Assembly: GCA_009192285.1 (NCBI GenBank)
Contig: CM018608.1
Location: forward strand, 62,001-126,000
Reading direction: 5' to 3'
Source of the DNA: Morchella semilibera
Lineage: Eukaryota > Ascomycota > Pezizomycetes > Pezizales > Morchellaceae
Length of the DNA stretch: 64,000 bases
Made by a program: the position numbers and the translations under genes. This document shows, one piece after another, positions 47,801 through 60,670 of the stretch. Position 1 is the first letter of the stretch. Every line of letters begins with the position of its first letter. The notes below the pieces were generated by a model that was not told where the DNA came from, searched no databases, and was given only the letters and a program-made list of their open reading frames with translations.

Positions 47801-49443
47801 ATGCGCACCATCAACCTTACTGCCGCTGCTACTTTGTTGGCCTTATCAACACTTTCTTCTGCCGCTCCAGCCACTACTGCCATAACAACTAGAGGAAATG
47901 CTTTCTTCCGGGGGAATGAGCGTGTATGTTCCACTTCTCCCGTGGAAAAAAATATTGAATCTTAAACTGATACGTTCTAGTTCTACATTCGTGGAGTCGA
48001 CTACCAGCCTGGTGGTTCTTCAAACTTGGGGGACCCTCTAGCCAATACCACCGCATGTTCCCGTGATATTCCTATCATGCAGGAGTTAGGAATCAATACT
48101 CTCAGAGTTTGTATGCTATACCCCATTGCCATTTTTGGGAATATCATGAATGGAGACTAACAGTTGATTCAGACACCGTCGATAATTCGGGGGATCATTC
48201 TGAGTGCATGAAACTGCTCGAGGATGCTGGCATCTATCTTATTCTTGTAAGTCGCTGGAGAGACGAAGACTTGAAACTTCGCTAATACATATCTTACAGG
48301 ATGTCAACACACCAAATTATTCCATCAATAGGGAGTTCCCAATGTATTCTTACAATGCGAAGTATCTTCAGCACGTCTTTGCAACGATTGATGTCTTTTC
48401 GCAATATACGAACACGTTGGGTTTCTTTTCCGCAAACGAAGTCACCAACATGAAAAACAACACACGTGCTGCGACCGTTGTCAAAGCGGTTACCAGAGAT
48501 ATGAAGCGGTATATCAGTGAGCGGGTCGACAGGCCCATTCCGGTTGGATACAGCGCAGCGGACGTTGCTGAAAATAGGATGCAAATGGCTGAATACATGG
48601 ATTGTGGTGATGATGACATGGCTAGGGGTGACTTCTATGCTGTACGTTCCCAATCACACTACCTGCCGGCTACATGATTCCGAGGCCCGAAACTAATATT
48701 CAGGGGTAGATCAACGATTACTCTTGGTGCGGCTCGCAATCGTCATTCCAGATCTCTGGATGGGACCAAAAAGTCAGGAACTACACCGATTATGCGGTTC
48801 CCATTTTCCTCTCTGAATTTGGCTGCAATGTCCCTAGCCCGCGTGTGTTTGCGGAAATTGAGTCGCTGTACAGCACCGACATGACGGGTGTATTCTCCGG
48901 TGGTCTCGTTTACGAGTTTACTCAAGAGGCGAATAACTATGGTCTCGTTCAGATCTCAGACGACGGGACATCTGTAGAAAAGTTGACTGATTTCGACAAC
49001 CTGGCAAAGATGTACAATTCGACCGCAAACCCTACTGGTGACGGCGGATACCAGACTGACTTACCTGCTAAGTCCTGTCCCGCGGCAACAGATTTGTGGC
49101 AGGCTAGCAACGACCTTCCTAGTCTTCCCTCTGATGCCGAGACTTATATGGTTTGTCTCACTCTACCTTAGTTTATCTAGGATACAACTGACGAAAACTT
49201 TAGACAAATGGTGCTGGCAAACCACTCGGTAATTCTGGAGGCAGTCAATACATCCCCCCATCTGGAACAGAGGACCTTGGGTTCGATGGCGATACCTCCA
49301 CCGCCTCCGGATCTGCGGCTGCTTCCTCCGGATCTGCTGAGGCCGGTGCGGCACTTGGTAACAGTGAGATGGTTGGGGGAACCTGGTGGATTGGTGTTAT
49401 CGTACCTATGGCGGCAGTTGCTGGCGCTATGTTCGTGTTTTAA
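47801..49443 (+). CDS. GPI-anchored beta-1,3-glucanosyltransferase (GH72, GAS/GEL family)
   Basis: Cuts and rejoins beta-1,3-glucan chains at the outer face of the plasma membrane and in the cell wall. Exons 47801-47923, 47981-48110, 48173-48246, 48300-48641, 48710-49150 and 49204-49443 give 449 aa with the frame intact. A signal peptide (MRTINLTAAATLLALSTLSS) is followed by FYIRGVDYQPGG and ACSRDIPIMQELGINTLRVY. The two catalytic glutamates are in FSANEVTN (acid/base) and FLSEFGCN (nucleophile). Further family blocks are NDYSWCG and GVFSGGLVYEFTQEANNYGL. After a Cys-containing spacer, a Ser/Ala/Gly-rich stretch and a C-terminal hydrophobic tail (WWIGVIVPMAAVAGAMFVF) form a GPI signal. No Cys-rich CBM43/X8 module is present, which places it in the GAS subgroup without it. 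The leader from 47540 is strongly CT-rich. Confidence 0.95.
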
Positions 49444-52400
49444 GCAAATGGTACTGTAATGTGAGTCTGTGTGTATGTGAGTGGCGGGTAAATGCATTTT
49501 TATACAGATGCGGGAATCTGCGTTCAATGAGAATGTGCGATGATAGATAAATGGGTGGTTGGTTAGGTTTAATTTCTAACCTTCTTACGGGGCTTCATGA
49601 GGATTAAAGTCTGGGCCGCTGAGGTTACCAGGAACTACTATCACTAGTCTATAGCTAATGTCTTTCTTTATCAATAATTTTTGTAAAAAAAAATCATTCT
49701 CCGGTTCGATTTCCAGCGTATACGTGTGCAAGGAGGAAAGCACCACTGGGACAAACCCATCTTTGGGTTGTCGCCTATAATTGTCTTGAGTATAATTGAT
49801 AATTCTTCACAGGTGAGGCATAGTCCTCGCGAGTTTAACCAATCGAGTGATATTACATGAACATAAAGGCAGCATTTAACGCACTTCGAACTTCAAGCGC
49901 ATATAGGGCTCTTGTTACTAGAGTAAACATGGTGTGTGCGTTTATATCTCATGATCTGTAAGTTTAAGCCCCGTAGAGGATGGATGTATGAATCTATAAT
50001 ATAGTACCAAAAGCCATGCATTCCGGCTTCAAATTTCGGGTTGGGAAATACTTTTTTAACGCCTGCTGCAATGCCACCAAAACTCGAAGAATTGGCTGCG
50101 CATGTAGAATCAAACTTATTACAGTCGAACGCCTCTGAGGCTGGTAGACACTGTTTAGTCGATCTTACGTAGGGATATTGGCGGTGCTTCACGGTGTCCT
50201 CGAGTGTTGGGACATCATAGATCGTAGCAGCAGATCCTTCAGAGTAGAATTATACACCTACATCTAATCTCCAGGGGTTCGTGCTTCCGTCCTGATCGGG
50301 CGAAGGTGGGGTAGTCGTGTTGGTTGCAACACCAACCATACTGCCCAGCACACTAACGAGTGAGAAGCCATGACGTGCTTCGCGTTTCTCGGGGATGTGT
50401 GCGTGGTGAACCCAAAGGCCATTTTGATATCAGTCTATTTATTCACCGAAGCAACTAAAGGCTCACCCCCCCCCCCCCGCGGGGGGTAAAAAGTGAACTT
50501 ACATCTGATGCATCGATGGGTAACCAATACCTAGGTTGGTAACCGGATACCGTGCTCCAGACGGATTTTGAAACGGACTATTGGGATTCAGGGATTTGTT
50601 CCAGCCTCAAACCATGTCTGTAGGCAACAGCTCTCTCTGTACCCAATTGAAACCTCCTTACAGATGCACCTGTCGATCGATGCGCTGGCCTAGAGATAAG
50701 TGATGGGGCTTGTTACCTGAAAGAGCAGTAGGTAGCCGAATTACGTACTCTACTTAGGCTCGCAGACTGAGTTTGGGTTTTTGTTGGTCCGATTCGAATC
50801 TGTGGATTATTGCCCAGTCTAAAGTCGCGCCTATGCATCTCGGGGGGTAGATCCCTTTGCCCTGGGCCAAAAGAACAAGGGCTTTTTCTTTCTGTATAAA
50901 AGCCCTACTTTCTTAGGCTGCTGGACTGAGGCGGGCATGAATGACAATGAGATGCTGCCATATGTTTCTAGGGTGGCCGATCTGAAAGGTAGCACGCCTA
51001 TCATGGTTATAGGATAATCGTTTTGATAAGCCTCGGAGCTAGCTAGAACGGCCCTTGATCAGACAGGGCTATGGCTTTGCCGGGGGCGTGGTCGGTACAT
51101 GCACGTGAGCTTTACTTTGGTAGAGGATTCGGTTTCGAGGTACTGGCACGAATGAAGATCCACGTTCCGAGGTAGGGTCGAAAGCCTTAACTGGGGCTAG
51201 ATATGGATCTCGTAGTATAGAGGCGAAGAGCCATATAGAGTGTGAGATTTAGTAGCTGAACCGGACGAGGGTTTCCTTGGGGCAGTACAGTTGGGCTGCC
51301 CAATGGCAAGATGGGTGTGGCGAATAATGGAAGATTTTTTGCTGTGTCGTTAAGCTCCTACCGGGTTGATCTTATAATTATATCCTCTTACCAGACGTAC
51401 CTCTCATCGGGCCATCTTCTGCAACAAAATTCGGGATCTTTTTCGTCAGATCTAAGCAAGATCTAGAGGCCCTTAGTACCCAGCCTACCAATCACAGTCT
51501 CCGCTAAAACGCAGGAATGAGGCAATTATTGTTCGCTTGTCCATTGTGTTCGGATCGTTTATCTGCGCCATCATAGACTGGGTCAGGAAGCTCTGTTCAA
51601 AAGCGTGACTTGGAACCATGTTTGTTAAACGTAGTTGGTAGTTGCTGGTCGAGGCTGGGGTTCCGCTCAATAAAGAAGAAAGGAGCTGTCCCACGTCGTT
51701 GCTACTTCTTTTCCTGTGACCTGTGACCACGGTTAGTAGATACTCAGTCAAGTTCTTGATCAATCGAGATACTTTCCTCTCGGCGAAACAATATTGACTC
51801 TCAAAGGGGTTGCACTGTGGTAAAAGGGTAGTGTAGTCTCTTGGGGGTTGACATACATGCAGGTACTTGGGGAAGTACATGTAGGTACCTGTACTGACAT
51901 GTACCACATGTACATGTAGTATGTATGTGGGTCTGGGTCTGCACAAAAAAACGAGAACTTGAAGTCACACAAAGATGGTCAGAGCTTATGGAGAAAGATG
52001 TCATATCCACACTTTAACTTTGAATCCTGGGTACATGCACGTGTATTATCCATTTATGTGGATTTGCTTCTGCAGCTCTGGTCTTATGCACTTGCAAGGA
52101 CATCATTTCGTAGCAGTACCTACATCCTTCACTACTGCAATCGTTTATAAGTACTACACGCCTATGTGATAGTGCCTGATAAAACGGGTAGATACTTATA
52201 TGTACGTATATAGGCTGTATGCTCTCGGTCTTAGTCTCGTACCCATCCCCTACTTGCAGTGCCAGCCCCGGTAGGAGGGCTGGGTACGAGCCTATCTCGG
52301 TCTCGGTCTCGTGGTAATTAGTAAGTTTCTTAGCCCTTGTGAGGGTATCCGTTCCACCTTTTGGAGACGCCAAGACATTTATTCAAATCCTCGAGCGACT

Positions 52401-53331
52401 GAGTTTTCTCAATATTGCAATACGTACTTATACACGTATTCCCAGGATAATCAATTTTTAATTTCGGTACGAAGATAGGCAATTAAGTATCATTCACGAT
52501 AAGCGCTGTGCTGCCCCTAACCCTGCAAGGTACGAGTACATGTATGTATACCAAGTGCATGTCCTACTCTAAATTAAATCCACAACGGCTGCTAAATTGC
52601 TTGGTGTCGTAGGAATCGTCTCGGATGTCGTCCTGGCCTTGGCACACGTGTGGGCTGGTTGGGCTGCAAGATCGCTTCGGGCCGAGTTTGGGGGGGGTGG
52701 GGGTGGTGGGTGCTAAGCCTGCCACAAAGCTTGTCCAACGCCATGCCTAGACTTTTTTTTCTTTCTTCTTCTTTAAATATCAAAGTGGAGCCTCGGGAAT
52801 GAGCCGGCTTGTGATAGCTGAAGGGTTAAGCAGCTGGGGCTTTAGTTCTCTATCATTCTCCTTATGGGCCCCCCAACCTCTCGAGAAGGAAGGAGGGGGA
52901 TATTGCTAAACTAAAGTAGTAGAATTACAAGTGGCGCACACACAGAGAGAGAGGGAGAGGGAGAGGGGTTTGCTTACTCCAATCCCACATCCTGATTGGA
53001 ATACCAGCTGAATCTATGGGTTTTAATGAGGTGCACCTGCCCTAACTAAGACAGTAAGAATATCCCATGCTTCGGGGACCCATCTCCTTATTCGGAAAGT
53101 GATCGTCGCTTCTCTACTCTATCGTGGCTGCAGTAGGACAATAGGCCTTTTGGCAAGTTTTCAGATGTGGGATACGCGTGATGTAGTTCTTCCCCCCTCC
53201 AAAAAAAAAAGACACTTGCTTAAAGAGGGGCCCCCCCCCATCGATCCCCTTTTGCTTCACTGAGCCACCTCGCCAGCACTCCTCCATCCCACATACAGTA
53301 GATAGAGGCTACTCGGAAATATCACGACAGT
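49444..53331. other. Intergenic, 3.9 kb
   Basis: No gene is supported. It holds C/G runs (about 50464-50486), TACATGTA copies (about 51880, 51905, 52535) and a GA-rich tract (about 52945-52970). A 153-codon minus-strand open frame at 51485-51946 has no domain and its start lies in simple repeats, so it is not called. Confidence 0.5.
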
Positions 53332-55114
53332 ATGCGTAATCTATTCAGGCGACCTACCGAGGAGGAGGAGGAGGAGGATCCCTCTCGAGATATCGAAGTG
53401 GTCGACCCAAACGACCCCACAAATACTGCCCCGCCCACAAAAACTAAATGGCAACGTCTGTGGCCCGTTTTCGCCTGTGGTGCTGGTCTATACTCTGATG
53501 GATACCTCAACGGGGTAAGCACCCTCGACCTCAAACCTCCCCCGAGGCGCAAGTAACTGATAAGGTACACAGGTGATTGGGACGGTAAACACGATGCTCT
53601 CATTGATCTATCCCGAGGATTACAAAAACACCCCCGCGGGGAAAAATGTCTCCTCCATCGCCTTCGCCGGGACTGTGGTTGGGCAGCTGCTGTTTGGATG
53701 GGTTGCCGACAACTATTCGCGGAAGTTTGCAATGACTGCGAGTGCGCTGTTGCTGATTTTGTTTGCGACGTTGTGTACGGCTAGTTATGGCGCTGGGGGA
53801 TCGCCCGCGGGACTATTTACGATGTTGACTGTGTGCCGTTTCTTCCTCGGTATGTGCTTCCCTCTTGTCTCCAGCGGGATTGCTAATTGTTCTGTGAGTG
53901 TAGGTATCGGCATCGGTGGGGAGTATCCTGCTGGCTCTGTTGCGGCTGCTGAAGCGACTGGCGAGGTCCAGAGAGGGACTAGAAACAGGTGGTTCATCTT
54001 CTTCACGAACCTGATGATTGATCTCGGCTTTGTCGTCTCGGCATTTGTGCCTCTCGTGTTTCTTTGGATCCTGGGCGACGATGTGCATTCTCTCCGCGCG
54101 AACTGGCGGGTCAGCTTAGGTTTTGGTATCATCCCACCGTTCCTGCTCTTCTTCTTGAGAGCTAGGTTGCACGAGCCTGAGCAGACGAAAAAGAACACAA
54201 TGAAGCGTGCAAAGACGCCGTATACACTGGTTATCAAGTACTACTGGAAACGTCTCTTTGTGGTATCAGCGATCTGGTTCATCTACGACGTGGGCACCCA
54301 TTCCGTACATTACTATCCGCGCCACTAATCCTGAGGGGGAAAAATAGTTTTCCGTTTACTCCGCCGGCATCTACTCCTCCTCCATTCTGACATTCGTCAT
54401 CCCCGACCAATCCCTGTACAAATCCTTTGGCTGGAACGTCGTCCTGAATCTTTTCTACATCCCTGGGGCCTTTTCCGGTGCCTTCCTCTCAGACTACCTC
54501 GGCCCAAAATGGACCCTCGTCATCGGCCTCCTTCTACAGGCGCTCCTCGGGTTCATCATGGCAGGCTGCTACTCGATGCTCGCCACCGCACAGTATGTGG
54601 CCGCATTCACGGTCGTGTATGGGCTCTTCCTGACGTTTGGGGAGATGGGACCTGGCGACAATATTGGCCTGATCGCCTCAAAGACCTGCGCGACGGCGGT
54701 TAGAGGACAGTACTATGGGATTGCTGCCGCCATCGGAAAGGTAACCCCCCCCCCCCCTCTCTCAACATTCCACATTCCAACGCTAACAATGGCGCATAGG
54801 TTGGTGCCTTTGTGGGAACCTATGTCTTCCCATCCATCATTGATTCCGCCGGGGGTCCGGATACGACCAGCGGCAACCAGGCCCCCTTCTGGGTGTCGAG
54901 CAGCTTGTGCGTATTCTCTGCGCTGCTTGCGCTGTTCTTTGTGCCGACCATCGGCCAGGACACGATCGTGAAGGAGGACAGGCTGTTTCGTGAGTATCTG
55001 GAGAGTCAGGGCTGGGATGTTAGCCAGCTTGGCTCTGGGGAGGGAGACAGTGGGAGCGGGAGTGCGGTGGTTGTGGCGGACGAGGAGGGAGAGAAGGGTC
55101 CGATGAAGATATGA
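53332..55114 (+). CDS. MFS glycerophosphodiester/inositol-phosphate permease (GIT1-like)
   Basis: A plasma-membrane proton symporter of the phosphate:H+ (PHS) group of the major facilitator superfamily, related to yeast Git1, which takes up glycerophosphoinositol and glycerophosphocholine. Exons 53332-53514, 53573-53849, 53904-54289, 54348-54740 and 54800-55114 give 517 aa with the frame intact. The acidic N-terminus (EEEEEEDPSRD) is cytosolic. TM1 begins FACGAGLYSDGYLNG. The MFS loop GWVADNYSRKFAM and the motif GIGIGGEYPAGSVAAAE follow, then WFIYDFSVYSAGIYSSSI and GEMGPGDNIGLIASKTCATA with VRGQYYGIAAAIGKVGAFVG, which are Git1-type. The hydrophilic tail is Glu/Gly/Ser-rich. Substrate is inferred from family blocks; inorganic phosphate remains possible. 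The next gene starts 660 bases downstream on the same strand. Confidence 0.88.
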
Positions 55115-55735
55115 TCAGTCATGTGGGGTCACTCGTAGTGGTGCACTACATACTTACTTATAGATGTTTGGCTTGGCTATGGCTTTATGTGCCTGTTTAT
55201 TTATGATCTTAGCGTGCATAGTCAAGTATTGTATTGTAGTAGAGAACAAATATCCAGTGTTGATGAGCTGCGATCTGGTCTGGCTGTAGGTCATGGTCAG
55301 GGGTGCCGGTGCCGGAACGTGATGCAACGACTCAACCCACGATATGGGACAACGGTATTTAGCGGTAAAGAGAGCATATCCACCGGTCACATATGCATGT
55401 ATGTAGGTAAAAGTATCAAGGTATACGAGACGAACTCTGGGGTATTTGAGAGAAGGGACTACATGATCACCCGATATACATATATGGTGTTTCCTTTGGG
55501 AGTGAGGTATCGGGTTATGCCTGGTGGTGTTTTGTGGGGAATGCGGTCGGGCGCGCATGCATGCATACGACACAACGGCCCCGGATGATTCCCCTGTCCG
55601 GGAGTCGGGTCTGTTCTGTTGTCTTAGCGCAGGGACCACATCTTCATTTCGCCCACATCGCAGTCATTGACACCTAAACCTCACCACCAACACCACAGTA
55701 TAAACCACAGTATACAATACACATACCTACACTAC

Positions 55736-55771
<36 letters not shown>

Positions 55772-55774
55772 AAT
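55115..55774. other. Short intergenic spacer with (TC)n
   Basis: No gene is supported. It holds the 3' flank of the permease gene and a (TC)n tract at about 55738-55768 immediately before the ATG of the HAD hydrolase gene. Confidence 0.6.
55738..55768. repeat. (TC)n microsatellite
   Basis: About fifteen TC units lie a few bases upstream of the start codon at 55775, in the leader of the hydrolase gene. Confidence 0.95.
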
Positions 55775-57046
55775 ATGCCGCCGTTCTATCTCAGACCATC
55801 GCTGAGGAGGCCCTTGCTCTCCCTGCTTCAGCGATCCGTCGTCATGTCCCCGAGCCGCTCACCAGCACGTTCACTGCAGTATGTAGTAACTCCGCCGACG
55901 CCTAGTTTTGCGTTTGCGTTTGAGTGAGTAGTATTGTTATTATTATTATTGTTATTATTATTATTATTATCTCTCTCTCTCTCTCTCTGTGAGAAACCTC
56001 CACGTGGGGCGGGGTTAAATTTCTGCAGCTAATAACAACTATAAAGTATCGACGGCGTCCTCATGCACGACGCTACCCCGACCCCCACAGCCACCGAAGC
56101 TCTCAGCATCCTCCAGACCTCATCTGTACCCTTCATTCTCCTGACCAATGGTGGTGGCCACACGGAGGAGGCCCGTGTCGCCCACCTCTCCCACCACCTC
56201 AACCACGACATCAAAAAGTCACAGCTGATCCAGTCCCACACGCCCCTGTCCGCCCTCTCGGCCCGAGAGGATCTCACCACGGTCCTCGTCGTCGGTGGTG
56301 AGGCCGACAACTGCCGCAGGGTCGCCCACGAGTATGGCTTCCGTAACGTTATCGTCCCCGCCGATATCCTGGCGGCCTATCCGGCTATCTCGCCGTTCAC
56401 GGTCGACAAGAACCCGCCGCACGCCCGTCCGCTGCCGGGCGGCGACGAAGACCTCAAGATCGACGCTGTGCTGGTGTTCAACGACCCGCGCGACTGGGCG
56501 CTGGACATACAGCTCATCACCGACGTCTTGCTGTCGGATCAGGGGCGACTGGGCACGCGGCGCAGCCCAAACGATACTAAGCCGCATGTGCCGCTGTACT
56601 TTTCGAACCCGGACGTGCTGTGGGCGAACAAGTACCACATACCGCGGCTGGGGCAGGGCGGGTTCCGCGCGGCGTTTCAGGGCGCCTTCATGGCAGCGAG
56701 GAAGGCGGCGGGCGTCAAGGTCAGCTTGAGCTATAGGCTTATCGGCAAGCCGTTTGGCGAGACGTATCGGTTCGCGGAGGACGTGCTGTGGGAGTGGAGC
56801 AAGGCGCAGGGCGTCGCGGGCATAAAGACCGTCTATATGGTCGGCGACAACCCGGCGAGTGATATCGCGGGCGCGAATATGTTTAGCAGTAAGAGGGGCG
56901 TGAAGTGGGTCAGTGTGCTGGTGAAGACGGGGGTGTGGAGGGAGGGGGACAGGACGAACGGGGCGAAAAAGGTGGTGGAGAACGTCCTGGAGGCAGTGAG
57001 GTGGGCAGCTGAGAGGGAGAAGGAGAAGCAGGCGGGGCAGGTGTAA
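55775..57046 (+). CDS. HAD-superfamily class IIA hydrolase, CECR5/HDHD5 type
   Basis: Exons 55775-55923 and 56047-57046 give 382 aa with the frame intact. The split catalytic motif FAFDIDGVLMHD (DxD nucleophile) forms across the intron: GA from exon 1 joins T from exon 2. Motif II is FILLTNGGG, with EEARVAHLS after it. Motif IV is VYMVGDNPASDIAGAN, near the C-terminus. The GKPFGETYRFAE block is typical of the TIGR01456 group (yeast YKR070W, human HDHD5). The first 35 residues (MPPFYLRPSLRRPLLSLLQR) are basic with few acids, and a mitochondrial location is likely, as for the yeast protein. Substrate is not known. The intron holds a (TTA)n and a (CT)n microsatellite. The coding sequence is GC-rich compared with its surroundings. 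Confidence 0.92.
55933..55987. repeat. (TTA)n and (CT)n microsatellites in an intron
   Basis: TTATTA/TTG units run directly into CT units inside the single intron of the HAD hydrolase gene. Confidence 0.9.
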
Positions 57047-59206
57047 TTGCATGGGGTTAGTTTCTTGTGTTTTTGTTTCCTGTTTCCTGTTTTCTTTTCC
57101 CTCTCCCGCTGTTCTCCAGTACCCCCTGTGTGTGAATTACAAATACCCCTTGTGTGAATTACATGTAGAGTGTAGTGTAGCATAGGACCAGACTTCTTGT
57201 CAGGGTTATGAAATAAAGAGTCCTCCAGTGGGTATTTTTTGAGCTCAGTGAAAGATTTGTTTTCCTTTCGAGTTTTGCGTGTGTGGGTCTGGGGAGAGAA
57301 AAGAAAGAAAAAGAAGGACTGTCTCAAGCTGGTACCCATTTCTTCACAGTCTGTGTAGAGCAGACTACATGCACATGTAAGTACATACTTTACAAGACCC
57401 AGAGCCCGTTTGTATAGCAGCATGTACGCTGCACAGAGCTATAGTCTGCCAGTAAACACACGGGTCCTACATAACTACATGTACCTACATACCTACTAGA
57501 GAGTACCGTTCTACCTCACTCCCTTTCTGGTACAGTACAGTACAGTACAATACTAGGGTTACCGAGTTGGGTAAGTTTCAATCCTCTGGCTCTCTCTATG
57601 GTAGGTACATATACATGTGCTCTAGTTTGACCTTTCATTGCCCTGTGATGCGGTTCAGTAACTTGGTGTATGCCCAATGGGTATATGTATTTTACCCACC
57701 AGTTAGATTGTCTATTCGTCAAAAATTATTCAATATTTTGAGTTACTTGTATTGTTTTATCTAGTATACTATTAGACACTGATTTTGTCTGCCAAATCCA
57801 TCCCAACTTCAAAACGTTCCGAAACATTAACACAGGTCAGAGCACCCCACAGGCTTTGGTGCGCTGCCAAGGAGACGAGATCTCCCCGCCCATAAACCAC
57901 AGCGACACAAACAGCAGCATCGTGGCGTAATACACTGGGCCCCGTCATATGACCACGACAGGTTCAACTCCTGGTGGGAGCAGTGATGAGAATGCCCAAC
58001 ATGGTAGCGACGCTCTTGAGGGATGAGTACTCACTCACATAAGTCTTTTGTTGCCGGCTTTTTTTATCGTTTAATTATTTTTTTTGGGGCCTTGAGTGCC
58101 CCCCCTCATTATACATTTATACATTTCTGCTCGATTATGGCCTTCTGGGTAGGGTTTCGGTATCTACCCTCGTGTGTCGTGCTTAGCCAAGTACCGACCA
58201 ATCATATTACAGAAACTTTCCAGTACATAATAGACACTAGCTGACCAGAAACCTCGTCCTAGGGGCAGGGGGGGGGGTGTTGGAACCCTAACCCCGCCGA
58301 GTGAGTGTGTGTGAGCGTGCCGTGCTGCTGACTACATGTATCTAGTGGGTGTCATAGTTGGGTGTGGTAGGTGTGGTGTGGTATAAAACCCACCCCCAAG
58401 GAAGGAGGTAATGGGTGTAGTATGTATTTAGTAGATTTAAACCGACTACTCTATCTTATGTACGAGCCGTGGAGGGTAGAGCTCAAGAAAAAACTAACAA
58501 TCATTGGTCCCACCCACTCAAGATCTTAACCCTAGGCCTGGGTGTGTATGCGATAGCACCCACCCACCCGCCACGGCTGACTAAGAGGTTGGCTGCGAGC
58601 CCACTACATCTCACGGTATGATCCCACCGTTTCATAACCCCCCCCCCTCCCCTTCGATGTGTGGGGAGCGTTAGACGTCATGTCATTCACCCAGTCCCAA
58701 TCACCTTCAATCACTCTCTTTCCTTCCTTCCTTCCGCTCCCACCCCACGTTCCCTCCTCACATTTAGCCTAAACCTGCGTCACGGCCGCTCACTCGCTCT
58801 CGGGGGGTATCGTGAGAATCTTCCCGTCCGTTACCGAGGCAGCACTGCTTTTTTCTTTTCTTCTATTTTTTATCCGATTCGCTGGCTGGTGCAGACCCCC
58901 TCGGGGTGCTTTACACCGGGGTGTTGTTGTTATCGTGGTCACATAGCGGGAGAGAGGTGAGGTACACAGTATAAAGGTGAGTCTCTATGCTCCTTCTTTT
59001 TGTTTTTTCTATCGTAATACATGGTCATGAGAAAGGAAAAACGCCGTTGCGGAACCAACCACAAAAAGATGACTAAAAAAGGAAAAAAAAGAAAAAGGGG
59101 AACCCAGTCTAAAGGCTCTAGACGGCTCCTGCCAACAAACTGTACAACCAAAAAAACAAACATACACAGACATACCACTCGGGGGAAAAAAACCAGAGAT
59201 GGTCGT
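57047..59206. other. Intergenic
   Basis: No gene is supported. It holds TACATGTA copies (about 57163, 57478, 58333), a GTACA tandem (57535-57548), T-runs near 58077 and a CT-rich tract near 58710-58760. A tRNA-like T-arm near 57960 was examined and rejected. Confidence 0.5.
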
Positions 59207-60670
59207 TTACAGCTTCTCAACCCTAACCTCCTCGGTATCTTTATCGCTATCGATACCAAGCTTCTCAGAGTCGGAACGCTTGTTCTCGAGACCGACAGTG
59301 GACTTGGAGTATGAGTCGAGTCTCTTGGCTTCAAAGAGGTTCAGGTAGATCGGGAATGAGAACGCGGCAATGAAGCCGGCCATGGGCACAATCATCCCGA
59401 ACTTGGTCGAGTTCCTAGAGTCCGAGACAACAGCCATCATGGGCGGGAAGACAGCACCACCGCACACAGACGCAACAAGGAAGGAGGCACCACGCTTAGT
59501 GTGTCTTCCAAGACCACGCAGGGAGAGCGAGAAGATGGTCGGGAAGCAACAGGACTCAAAAAACAGGACCAGGTGGATCAAGGCAACTGCAGTGTTCCCC
59601 TCACCCCTGATGCAAGCGGCAGCGAAAGAAACACAGCCAGCCAAAAAGACAAGGAGGATATGGCGGGGCTTGACAAACTTCATCGAGAAACCGGCAATGA
59701 AACGACCGATCGCGAAGCCAGCCTGAGCAATGGAAAGGAAGTTTGATCCCTCGGCGGAGGTGAGGCCGGGCTTGGCTTCGGTGACGTAGTTGATGAAGAA
59801 TCCGGCCGACGGCGCACTGGGAGCCAACATAGCAGAACTGAGCGAGGACGCCCCAGATGAGAGTGCGCTGCTTCCAGATAGGCTTTGAGGAGGTGGCCTC
59901 TGCGCCATCTTCCTTCTCGTCCTGGGCCTGGTTCTCCATGTCGGCATCGGTGATCTCGGGGAGCGGGGCAAAGTAGAAGACGACGGCGAGGAAGAAGACG
60001 AAGCAGGCAATGGCGAGGTAGACCCATTGGACGCTCTGGAGGGCCGAGTCGGAGACGCTCTTGAAAAAGACGTGGGAGGCGAGGACGGGGGCAAGGACGG
60101 TTCCCATTCCCTGGACAGCCTGGGCCAAGTTGAGTCTCATCTCGAGGTACTTTGGGGGTCCGAGAACGGAAATGTAAGGGTTGGCGGCGGTCTCGAGGGT
60201 GGAAAGACCACAACCGACGATGAACATGCTACCGCAGAATCCAGGAAAGGACTCCTTCATTCCCGAGGGCCAGAACATCAATGCACCAACTCCGTAAATG
60301 CAGAGACCGGTCATGAAGGCAACACGGTATCCCCATCGGCGGAGGATATAGCCGGAGAATGTCAAGGGACCAAGGAAGTATGCACTACGATTTTTGTTAG
60401 CATCCACGAACTGAATTGCAGTAGTGGAGAGGATTATAGTACTCACCCAAAGTATGCACCTTGCAACCCGGAACTCTGAGACCTGGTGATGTGCAAGACT
60501 TCCTGGAAATGCTTGTTCAAGACATCCAACAGACCGTACGCAAATCCCCAGAGGAAGAACAAGATGGTGACCAAAAACAGGGGGAAGATGGACTCCCTGA
60601 GAGTAATCTCATTGTTACCCGTGGCCACATTGTCCGAGACGACCTTCTTGTTTGACTTGTTGATAGCCAT
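59207..60670 (-). CDS. FucP-type sugar:H+ symporter (fucose/glucose/galactose permease, MFS)
   Basis: A twelve-helix major-facilitator permease of the fucose-galactose-glucose:H+ symporter group. Exons 60670-60447 and 60384-59207 give about 466 aa. The N-terminus SIFPLFLVTILFFLWGFAYG then LLDVLNKHFQEVLHITRSQS matches the FucP start. GLSTLETAANPYISVLG and EMRLNLAQAVQGMG are the family blocks, and AGFFINYVTEAKPG follows in the second half. The tail is hydrophilic (EKLGIDSDKDTEEVRVEKL). Around 59804-59808 one extra base (GG for G on the minus strand) breaks the frame between SQCAV and AGFFINYV; I take this as an assembly error. The actual sugar cannot be told. The leader holds CT-rich sequence at 60671-60730. 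Confidence 0.88.

Noticed and set aside
51485-51946. 153-codon minus-strand open frame
   Set aside because: Its first third is translated TACATGTA-type simple sequence and the rest shows no recognisable domain; it may be chance or a relic.
56219-57052. 277-codon minus-strand frame opposite the HAD hydrolase
   Set aside because: A shadow of GC-rich coding DNA; the plus-strand product has all the HAD motifs.
57900-57985. tRNA-like T-arm (aggttcaactcctggt) with a possible D-stem gtggcgtaatacac
   Set aside because: The 3' end gggagca has no matching 5' acceptor strand about 72 bases upstream and no anticodon stem forms well.
4824-58300. Short taaccctaac words (4827, 27372, 52515, 58287) resembling telomere repeat
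   Set aside because: Only one to two units each with no array; chance matches.
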